Shown here: one piece after another, positions 13,801-25,800 of the stretch
Numbering within the stretch: position 1 is the stretch's first letter
Layout of the letters: each line of letters opens with the position of its first letter
Source of the DNA: Tubulanus polymorphus
Taxonomy: Eukaryota > Nemertea > Palaeonemertea > Tubulaniformes > Tubulanidae
Length of the DNA: 64,000 nt
Reading direction: 5' to 3'
Assembly: GCF_964204645.1 (NCBI RefSeq)
Contig: NC_134026.1
Span: forward strand, 18,494,650 to 18,558,649
Translations under genes and position numbers: made by a program
The notes under the pieces: generated by a model
Databases searched by the model: none
What the model was told of the DNA's origin: nothing
Seen by the model: only the letters and a program-made list of their open reading frames with translations

Positions 13801-16800
13801 TTGAATTGCATGACTACCTGGAAAACTAAACGTTCGGCAATGACTAAAAATTAGTAATAATAATCAATAACATTTTAGAAATGGCCAGAATTTTAACTTA
13901 GGTTCTATCTCATTTTTATTTTACAATTGCGATTGGTATAATTTTTTTTTAATCGGCCGTTAAGGCTTCATGTATTGTCTGCAATTCACTGCAAATAGTA
14001 ACGCAACTACGCACATTTCAGTGTTTTTGGTAGCTGTACACTCAATCAGCACCGTTCGAGACTAGCTTCACTGCGGAATTATCATTAATTAACGTCGCCA
14101 TATCACATCATCAACTTATATTGTGCCTTAAAGCCCTTACAGCCGAAATAATTGAAATGCACACACGATTTCTAACATTGAAAATTGAGAGAGTGGCCAT
14201 GTTTGTGTTTGCTGCTTCGCGTAAATCCCGCGCGGTGGCGCAACGCGTGGAGTGGGGCCGATACGTCAAGAACTATGGTTGGTTCAACTGGCAGCCCACC
14301 AATGTACTATATCAGTTCTGAAATTATCGGGATGTGGTCAGGCCCAGTAGTACTCGAGTCACAACTCATCAAAATAATGATAGGAACTAATATCAAACAA
14401 CTGCACGCCTAGCATCTCATTTTGTAAGCCAAAGAGCATGTTTTATATGGAATTATGGCAATAAATTATTAGCATTATCATTAGCGGTCTATGGTAATGG
14501 TTGGACTGGAAGCAGCTTCAAAATTCTATCAATCGACTTAAACGAATGAAAAAAACCATTCTACTCACATCACAGTTTTCAATGATTGTGCCTTTACTTA
14601 AACTTTCCATGAGTGCTTTGTTTTTTTGTAGATCTTCTTCTGACAAATGTTCCCGCCTTTAAAAAGTATGGTTATCATTAGAACGAGCTATGCCGATGCA
14701 GTACTACTTAAAACTCTGCGTAATAGGCCTAACTCAACAAGATGATTCATAGAAAATTTTTTCCACTTAAACTCTCCATTCATAAAATCTGTTCACGTAA
14801 AGTAGTCTTACCTTTTTCGAGTGTCCAAAGTCATACCATGAACAGCATAGAAATCGGCTTGAAAAGCACCAACCATTTCCTAAACAAGAATAAGAAGTAC
14901 ATAATCTATTCAAATGAAGCAATAAAAGAAAAGGACACAAATGCCAGTTTATCTACGGTAGAGAACAAACTTCTGTTTCACAAAGTATTCAGACTTAAAA
15001 TTTGTGAATAATTTGATGTGGTCACCATAGAAAACTAGCTTCTTTGATAAGGACAACATACTGGTTAGAAAAAACAATTTTGAGGAAAAAGGCTATGGAG
15101 TCACAATTGGCTCCTAATTCTAACATCCAACTCAGGTAACCTAATGCGCATGTCTGAGGACAAACTTCATTGTTAGTACCAATGCAGGGGTATAATGCAA
15201 GTAAATCTTATGTCTCATGTACACAATAATACCTGGTATTGAAAAACGTGTGACTCAAGTAAGATCAAAGATACATGAAAAATCTATACTATTAATAGTG
15301 CTAACAGAGGATTGAACTCTGTTAATACTGCATGGATCTTTATAAATTTTTGCCTGTTGACAGCTACTTTTCAATACCATACCTGTGCAACTTGGCTATT
15401 CTGTAAGTTGAAAGCAATAAAGTGGCCCCCAAAATATATTTCAGGCATCTGTCAGTACACTCACAGTGGCTCAATAGGTATAGGAAACGAGCTCAGAGGT
15501 TTGACTCATGCATGGGGAATATAGAACTATATATACTCAGAACTTCCTATAGTTCTATTCCATGAGGGGCCCGAGACATGTTCAGTAGGTGAAGGACCCG
15601 GTCTCCACAGAGACAGGTAATCTAAGTTCCAGAGATCCCACCTGACCTCCACAACACAGGAGATCACATACCACATATATCTAAACATTCTACAATGTAC
15701 CGTTGCCTTCTTAATTCACAAATTCACTGAAAAGGTTGAATCTCCGGCCTAGAAAACCCCTTTTTGTTAGTCTATAACAATATTCATGTGTGCGTTCACT
15801 TACAGTTTTGTCTGCCCTGAATATAAATCCTTTTTGAGCACGAGTAAATGAGATATTTTTCGTTGGCATTTGAGCAGCGACGATATCACTACTCATCAGT
15901 ATATCCACTTCATCTTCAATCTCTGATTCTGACTCCTAATTAAGATAAATAACGTATTGCTTGTAAAGATCGATATGCCAATTTCACCTATAGTAAGCCA
16001 ACACTAGATTGTTTCGATTAACTTGCAAACACGCTCCCAAATCAATATTCTTTTGGAAAAAACTTTCAAATGCCTTAGTCCCAAAAAATGAAGCGTTAGT
16101 TTCCAGTCCATTCATCAAAATAATTTGGGCAGTAGGGAAGCTAGTAAATTTGTCATTGAAAATGTTCAAACAATTTGAAATTTGCTTGAATGTCTTGTTT
16201 ATCTTTAGAAAATTATGGTTCATGGTTCATTTATCAATTAAATGTTTCCATGAATAATGACAATAGCGTTATTACTAGGCGATGCCAAAGACACGAAAGT
16301 ACACCGGAGCCACCCATTGATATCTCCGGCTATTCTCTGACCAATTACATTTATGCATAGAAATGACGCTTCACTTTCTCATCAATCAAACTGACAATAC
16401 TAAATATTCTAACTTATCTTTTCATACGGAATGAATCAAACCATATACGAACTCGATCAAAACAATATTCACATTAACAAACTGACCAAGTTACGCCTTA
16501 AAAAGTTGCTGAAACACGAAAGATGCATCCGACAATTAGGGGCCAGTTGCTCAAAAGTTAGTAATAAAAGATACCCAGCAGATAAATACGATGATAATAA
16601 TAAACTTAAAATTAATTTTCACTATGTCAACTATCCACTGGTTAACTCTAAAAAAACATTTGAGCAACTGCAGCCCCTGATTGATATCCACAAAATCATC
16701 ATACACACCTCGTTGCGAATCTTTTGATAGCATCGAACTTTATTGTCTAACACCGTTAATGAGTTGTTTGGTTTGGCTTCGCCGTTGAATATGAATGTTA

Positions 16801-19800
16801 TATCGCCACGTTCCCATCGCATGTCATTGAAGTCGACTAATGTCGTGTCTAATCTAGAAAAGTAAAAATCATCACGAAACTGTGGAGGGAAATCGGAACA
16901 CACGCTATTTAAGCTCTACATTGCGCGCGAATTATCTGCAGGTGAGAATTTAGAGAAAAATTTCAATGGGAAGGTACATCTGGAATCAACTTCGAGAACC
17001 ACTTTGAGATGCGCGATGGGCTTTGAAGTAATATACAGCGCATGAAGAATTAAGCAGTGAATTTGTTGTTAGTTAAAACACGGCAATGATTCATATTTCT
17101 ATGTACATCTACATAGGCCCAAGTGGTACTTGCTTGACATTGATTTCCAAAATGGTGACACAATTTAAGATCATAATTATTTGATTTCTTCTCGACCAGT
17201 AGAAGGGTGGATCTAGGGTCTGATTCACGGTGGTGTGCAGATCCTGAAGTAGGCTATATCATATAATCAAAATGGCATCCCAAAAGAAAGCTCATCAGAA
17301 AACATTAACTTACTTTCAGAAATGCAGAGAACAAGCTTATAAATTTTAACTTTTTTAGGTATGAGATTATTTTTTTCATCTTCTCGTGAAAATTCTGGGA
17401 AACTTGACATTTTCAGTTGGGTTTGCACCCCTGCACCCTCCCGTTAAATCCGCCCCTGTAGTATTTCCATTGATTTATCATTTCTTACCATTTAACAGTA
17501 ATCAATGAGTTATAGAATTAACCCAAGAAAACCTTGTCAATCATCAAAAGACTTTGAATTGGCTATACAAATAAACCATACATCTTCCTCTATTTTAGTC
17601 AATGAAACAGGTTACTACACGGTCTTTTCGTTAAAACATCATACCTAATACTGGATCCTTTTTTATGTATCTTACAAATGTCTGATGGTAATATGCGCGA
17701 AACCAATGGCACTGAAAATAGAAACCACAAAATAACAAACATCAGTAATATATCAAGTTGAAGAATGTACCGTATGATCATTGATCATTTTGAATCAACA
17801 ACAGCTTGAACATTGGCCCAAAGATAGTATACATCGACCTATAGTTCACATTGGAAAGATTTATCAATAGACACACAGTTTCAGACAGTCTAGGATGCTA
17901 ATCAGAAACAAAAACAAAATAAGGCTGGCTTATGTCAACCTGTGACTAAATGCCTACTGGCGCAACTCATTCATCGGTGACTATCAGGAACAAACAGCCT
18001 ACGATAGGCCGCCGGTTGCCATCATATCTGCTCGAAATAAGACGGCTTGCCACCCGATTGTTGTAAGCCATATCCGGCTAGTTGCTCATGTTCTACTCCA
18101 GTTGATTATGAGCACAACCGACCCGAGCCCAGCTGCGAAGCGACGGAACTGAGTGCGGAAATTCCAGCCAATCAGAGACCGCATACGCATGGAACAAATT
18201 CTGACTGCTAGTTAGCGTCATTAGTTTCTAATGGCAATAATTTGAATTTATTCACAAAATGTTAATGACCATCTGCAGTCGGTTCAGTTGCCAGTGATCA
18301 AAACTGAAATTAGTGGGAAGCAACTCGCTGGATCTCATACTCCACTAGTCAACCTCAGTTGCTCGGAATCAGAGCGCAGTCGACATAAGCTGGGCTACGA
18401 TCATGGTTCCTCTCAGTTGGCAGGAAACTGCACTCGGCAACAGAGTTGTAGCAAGCGTCTATGTATCAGATGACCATACTTACAAGTGAATATGTGCTGC
18501 ATTATCAAGCGACTTTTCATCATCCTAGTAGCAATTTATTTGATATAGGCTAGAGGAATTCCTTTGTTCCTATTACATCTACTTTGTGATTAAGGGAAAA
18601 TTATATTAAGGGAAAATTATGAATTAGTTAATCTTAGTCATCCCATATCATCCAGAAAGTGATATCCATGTAATAAATCGATGATATTCTTCTCTGAAAA
18701 TGATATGCTAGCCGCTTGTGCAGCGCTCAATATCCACATTATTTGGCTCATGTGCAGGGGGCCTCTAAGCCCAGGCGGGAGAAGCAGTGCCATTGCTATA
18801 ACTTCCCCTGGAGAATACATTCAGGGGATAAATAACAAGTAGGCCTAATCTATGCATTCCCGTTATAACCTGGTTTAAAAAGCACCCGAAATAGCCTTTT
18901 ACTATGTTGACTCCACTTACCCCAACTATGAAAATCCCATCTGAGCTCTAAATAGAAATCACCGAGATCTTTCAAGGCTTTTATGAGAGCCGGTCGCCGA
19001 GCTTCGAGCGTTTCACGAGATTGCTGTTTCAGCTTCCTGAGCAGAGACGTTACTAAAAACAACAATCAGATGATCAAGATGAATAAATGACAATTAATCT
19101 ATCATTTTCCCTCGCTATATCAGTATCTGCATGCGAGCATTTTTTATACTGGGTGCAATGAACAGAGTTGCCACTTATGTGAAGCTAAAAATCCGGAAAA
19201 TAAGTCGGGGGTCTGGGGGCCCTCCCCCAAAAAAATTTTTGAAATTAGAACGCCAGGAGATGCGTTCTGGCGCAATACGCGTTATAGGCCTCACTTTCAT
19301 TACCGCCTATAGATCTTTTTTTCAAATAGCGATTGGTTCCGTCAAATACACCTCATACATAAACCAGAGAGAAAAAAAACAAACGAAGCGTCAATCGATT
19401 TCGATCGTCGCGTCATCTTGGTTTAATCGTGTACTGCGGGGTTGTTGCCACTACGTGGCAGCACAATACGGCTTTTTCGAACCCTCTACGGAGCCGTCAC
19501 GTTTTGATGTTTAGGGTCGAATCCCGAATTGATTTTATTTTTTTCGCGATGTTTTCTTTTGTGGTTATTTGACTTCTCCCGAAAATCGGGAAATGAAATT
19601 GGATTTTTTTTAAATCCGGAATTCCAGAGAAATCCGGAGAAGTGGCAACACTGAATGAATAACATCTTAATGTTCATAATTCTATTACGGTTTTTGAATT
19701 CTGATAGTATTGATAACCTATCTACAGAACCACGTCTTTGTGCACATAGTAACATTCTTAATCAATTGCTGGAATGAATTTATTGGATATGATCCACATA

Positions 19801-22800
19801 ATAATTGCAAATGGATGCACATCTGCATCAGATTATGTTATTAAGCTTTTCAATAAATCAGACAGCGCCCTAAGCAAAGAAGTAGTTCAAGAACTCACTT
19901 GTTTGCCGGTCTCCATAGCTGATAGCTTCGGCTAAAGGGTTCCAACCTTTAGCATTCTTCACTTTCACCGGAGCACCATGAGCCAACAGCAATAATACAC
20001 ATTCTGAAATCATAGCAAAGTACATGATACTATTCATTACATTAAATCTATCTATTACTTATCACTTAATATGTAACCAAGTGCCCATTTGATTTGTAAG
20101 GTACATATGATTTCTGATGTTAAAGACGAACATTATTTTGTGTTGGTCATCGAATGACTGATCTTATTAGAAACCAAATGAATGCTTCGTACAGTGCAAT
20201 GCATCTTTTGGGGATCAGTCTCCGACAGTAAAAAAAAAACAGCCAAATGAAAACTAGTGGTCGATACCAATCTATAAGATTTCAACTGCAGGCCATAGTG
20301 TGATGTATCTAGTAGGGCATTATGGAATTAACTGCTTGCAGTCTGGAAACATTCTTTCAAATGAGTTTTAAATGTATTCTGGGAGATTCTGTAAGTGGAA
20401 ACTCTGTAGAAATATACCAGGTACTGTTCACATAATTTCATGAATGAATAATTAGATATTTTTGCCGATGAATACACGTTGTGGGGAAGGAGGCGATAGT
20501 TCATTCTGAACAGCAGTGCGGAAAGTCCTGGTTAAGCTTCATAAAAACCCATTTTAAACGCATACAAAGCTACACCATATATCAATTTCCAGATTACGAT
20601 GAAGGATTTGCAGATGATGGAAGCAATGATATCTAATGAATACAATTTCCATCTTTAAGAGGTCTACTCTATTATCATCCTATTCATTTCCATACAAATG
20701 AATGAGCTTTACCAATATTACCACATACACAATACTATATCAATCCACATCCTGACCACACCCTTGTATCTAAAACATCACCAGTAGTTAACACTACACT
20801 TAACACCTAACTAGTACTAATCAAGATAAATTGGAGCTCAGCAGAAATATTCTCGTTCCTGGAATCTTGCAAATCAGTATTTTACCTGTCAACCTAAGCA
20901 CAGTTAAGCCTGATCAGGCCTATATCGTTTTTATCATACGTGTTTTCTGGCGATGTAATTCTACCCCACAGTACCGAGACAACATAAATCCATATTCCTA
21001 ATGTAACATACGTGCATTGAACTCGAGCTGCAAAATCTGATTAAACCTATCATCCGTGCAAATCCAACGATCGTTAATTTATAAAATGAAACGAATGAAC
21101 TGAATTAATTTGAACCCGATCAGGAAGAACCAAACCGGCAAACTTTTCGCTGTGTGGTATACATGTATTCTAAACCATTGATCACACTTTTTGGCCTTAT
21201 AATTAGATTAAATCTACGTTTTCCCTTGCACATGATGCTTCTTAGGCACTAAGCAAGGTCGATCTGTTGTTAGTATTTACTTTTGTTTTTTTCTAATAAA
21301 GATGAATGGCAAAAATTTATCTATTCATTAATGGAAATCATAGTGTTTTTTTTTCTTTAGCCCAACGTAATTAAATAGTCTTATAAATCCCTGTCACGAG
21401 TTTGGGAAAGAAACCCGTATTAGTCACATGCTACGAAAATTCAATTACAACTGTCCAGATAAAAATCCGATTGATCCCCAGTAAGCAGGTTTTGCTCCAC
21501 TCAATCAAATGTATTGTACACCTTGGATTCACCGTTGAGATGATTGCTCGTAGGATTCATCAAACCAGGAACCCTTGAATTTGAACTGATTATTAATTTC
21601 ACCAGAAATGGAACTGATTATTTATTTCACCAGAAACTGGTGGTAATAATAGCTAGCCTATTAATGAAAATACTACCAGGCGTACTTCATTGATGCTTAG
21701 TTGTAGCTCTGGAGTAATCAGATGCATACCCGAAGGTTTAGAGCGATCTGGAGTATAAAATCAGTTCATTCTACCCGAGTTGGCCCTGTTTTCTGATTGG
21801 CATTTCCTGAAATTCTGGCTTAAGCCTAGATCAGTGTCAAGTTCATTGCACTTCCAATGAATATTAGAAAACACTCGCCCATGAACATGTCTATCACCTA
21901 CACATAAGCCTTTGCTTTCAGGTGAAGTTTATCTAATTTTACGTGCTGTATAACTTAACATATTTAGTATTCGATAAGATTTGAAAATCTCGGAAGAAGT
22001 CATTTCATTATTTTACAATGCATAATTTGGCGCCTCCTCGTGGCAACATCAGGAAACCAATGAGGAAACCAGCAGCCAGAGTTGTCTCTGCCTTTCTTCT
22101 GCTCACTTTTTGAAACACACCCAAATGCGAAACATCTTTGAACTGTTGTGACTCTTCGAAACGATGAAACTACATGATACAATCAACAGAATGCACTATA
22201 GGGACCGCATTATACCCATGTGTGAACTCGAAACTGAGGACACTATTGTCACCAAACCTTACCATCCTAAACTGTTTAGGATGACGATATGCACATAAAT
22301 TCATGCACCATTTTTTTGTCAAGCCTAGCGTAACCCTTTACGAATAATCATGCCATTCTTTGTTGGTAAGATTTTCCATATCATCTCAACCCTTTCTTGA
22401 TCGACCTGAATCTTTCTAAATATGACTCAGCTCAGGAGTTTTGGCGGCCTATTTTTTTCATTTTCTTCAATCTTCGATGAAATTACAATTTTTTTCCCCA
22501 AATAGGCCTATCACCTATCATTTATGTTTTTGTTAGTATTTATGTTACGCTCAAGTGCTTTCTTTGCGCTCAAAGAGAGCATGACCTGAGACCTTTGAGG
22601 CTTATCAGTATCATCGACTTAAAAAATATATATTTTTTCTCAAAATTTCTATTCAATCGAATTCCATTGTCAACTCAAGTTATCACCTACTACCAAGAAT
22701 CAGGGGCAGATCTAGGAAAATTGTAAGGCCGGGTCCAGAAGAATTGAAACGCATTCCTCGGCCTAAAGCAGCCATGTCAAAGGCAACTAGCTGGCTGCGA

Positions 22801-25800
22801 CCCTAAGTGTTAATATACTTTTGAAGAAATACATTCTATCAGATGCATATTCCGAGAGGTTGAACATCAAATTTCGCAGGTCTTAACTATCTCTGTCTTG
22901 ACGAAAAGAGCAACCACAGTGGCAAGGCAGGAGTCCGAACCTACGAGACCACCCCCTAAATCAAACACTGTAGTTATACAGCCGTTGAAAAGCAGTTTGA
23001 AATAAATCTGTATTTTCCACAGAAAATATTGATTTTCAATAGTAGTTCCACGAATAGGCCTAGTGGTTTTCGATAATTATAGTGTTCTAAGAAAATAGCA
23101 GCGTCGATCCAGTTTTTCAGTGATTCACACAGTTCAAGAGCTCGGGATTTATCCATGACTGACTCTGTTCAAGTGTTATAAGATGGATGAGTCATATGTA
23201 AACAATTCAGGAAAAAAATCCCTACACATCACCAGTAACTGAATATCGATTCCATTCATACGTAGGCCTATTACACAGATTAGAATGGACAATACAGGGA
23301 TGTAAATGCGTGTAGGAGACAGAAATAGATGGATGGATGAAGTACAAACATAGTGATTATTGACTTGTTACAAAAATGCCCTCATAAAGATCCATAGGCC
23401 CGATAGCACGGAGACGATTAGGCCCGGATCAAACTGGTCCAGACCAGGCCCTGTATAATTTTTGGCACATATGCTATGAGAACATGTTCACATGTACATC
23501 GCTTACTATTTACTGAAATGCTATCAAAACAATATTATGGTAAACTATGTGAGTCAGTTCCAGAACCTGTTAGCCTGTTCGCACGAATCATGATTTTGAA
23601 ATTCGACTGGGTACGCCAAGTTTCAGGTCCAAATTTGGCCCATGTCAACCAAGCACGGATAAGGCCTACAATGTGAACAATTGGACTGGAACTAATCGAC
23701 CCAGCACGGGACACAGACCAACATGTGACATGGTTCAAAACCACTCAAACTCCGGTAATCGTGGCTTGTTGACCAGTTTGAATAAGCCAAAGACTATACG
23801 CTCTAGGCCTGATGATTTGATCTATCTTGTAAATTACTACGGTTAACTACACTGTAACTTTGCTATAACAAACTTCACAGGCAACCAGGAAATTTGCTCA
23901 CATTCTAACCAAAAATTCATAAAGATGAGATTAAAGAATGTTTGTTAACAGACAGTTCATTAAATCATCTAGTATGCCATATTAGAATTTTGACAAGCTC
24001 AATCAACAATCTGACGATTTTAATAGTAACGCCCCTGGTGTATATACATACAGAAACCTTGACCTTGAAAATCACCAATAAAACATGCTGTGAGCTAAAA
24101 TTTTGTAAATTGATCGTGGTGACAAAATATAGGTACCAATAGGCTAATATGGAAATACTTAGTTATTCTGCTATTCAATAGGCCTACCAACTGGTAACCA
24201 TACACAAAAACCAATGACAATGCATGGATTTAAGTCCCAACTGGGCTAAAAATCTGACTTTCTGATTTGTTTTTGGTTTTGGTGAAGAATTTCTTCAACC
24301 AATTTGGTCGTTGGACTTGATTTCCGACCTTCACTAAGTGTTATGAAGACCATTAGGATTTAATATTCATAAATTTCTCCCAGCCCACTTCACCTTCCAG
24401 CAATCGAACTGATCAGAAATTGAAGTAGGCCGTAGACTAAAAAGAAGATCGAACATAGGGGGATCTACAGTTTTCAATCATTTTTTGGTTCAGCCTATAG
24501 GCCTAGGTCTTATCAAAGTATATAGGCCTAAGCCTAATTGGCGATTCATGTTAATAAGGTTGAAGAAAAGATTGCTGCAATCATAGGGAAGATGATTTGG
24601 TCTGGGTCAAACTGGCCATGTCAGACCGGAGACATATTTTGAGCATGTTTAAACTGAAACACATTCACACAATGAAGCCCTAATCTAGCCAAGCCAGATA
24701 AGGTCTGGGTCAAAAAACGCTTGACATAAACACAGCTTAGGCCTACTGGAACCTGCACTGAATTTCTTATTAGCTCTCTATGAAGACTTACCTTTGTGTC
24801 CTAAAGCAACTGCCAAATGAAGTGGAGTATTACCTGAAAAACACAATGTCAAACCCAATCTAAGACAATAGTATAGAAATGTTTCAAACTAAGCCTCCTT
24901 AAACGCCAGAATCCATCCATGATAGGATTGCGACGAATGAACCTGTATAAAATGGGGCTTTACATGCTGGCACTGGTTCAGCCTTTTCACTCGACTGCAG
25001 TTCAAGCCAAACTGCTTTAATACTGGATTCCTTGCATTTTTGGGTTTAATCACTTAGGATATCATTCCGTCATATTCCTTAGCCAAGGGGGGTTGGGGGA
25101 ATCGAATGAACTCCCCTTGGCATTTGAGTTCTGCAATTTTTAGGTCCAAGATTGTTTCTTCTTGCATTCTTCTGGATAGTGGGGCATGGATATGCGTAAT
25201 GATACATTCACTTTTTCAGTCTAAATTTAGGTTTTAACCCTTTCAGTGCGTCTACACCGCAGTGCGATGTATAAATCGGTGATGGATTTTGCTAGTACAC
25301 CGTGCTGCGGTGTATTGATTTAATTAGTAATTATCTCTCTTGAAAGATGGCAGCACCTGTCAAACATAGTGAAATATTAGTAACTAATGAACACTGCGCC
25401 GCGGTGTAGACGCATTATAGTGCTATTCCTGTTATTCAACACACTAGGGTGGAATTTCCCCAAATTTTCACATTTTCTCAAGGACGCTGGGGTATTAATT
25501 AGTCAGCACGGAAAGGGTTAAGTCGTTCCTGCATGCATGAATCAATGTAGCGAAGTCTTCTTAGTTTTCAAATCTTTTAATAATAAGAGGTGGGGAGGAG
25601 TAATCTACAGAAACAGATTCACCAAGCACAGAGTAGCCTAACAGAGGATATCATAGTCATACCTAAACACATTATAAAACAATTGCAAGTCAAACAACAT
25701 TTTGGTGGTGAGAAAAACTCTGTACCAAACTCCTGAATCAAAATGAAAATTTCAATATCATACATAAACTCCCTACCAGTGTTCAAATTTCTTTGAAATC

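Noticed and set aside
19131..19514. 127-residue + strand ORF
   Set aside because: Crosses the boundary of a MITE and consists mostly of its sequence; no recognised motif.
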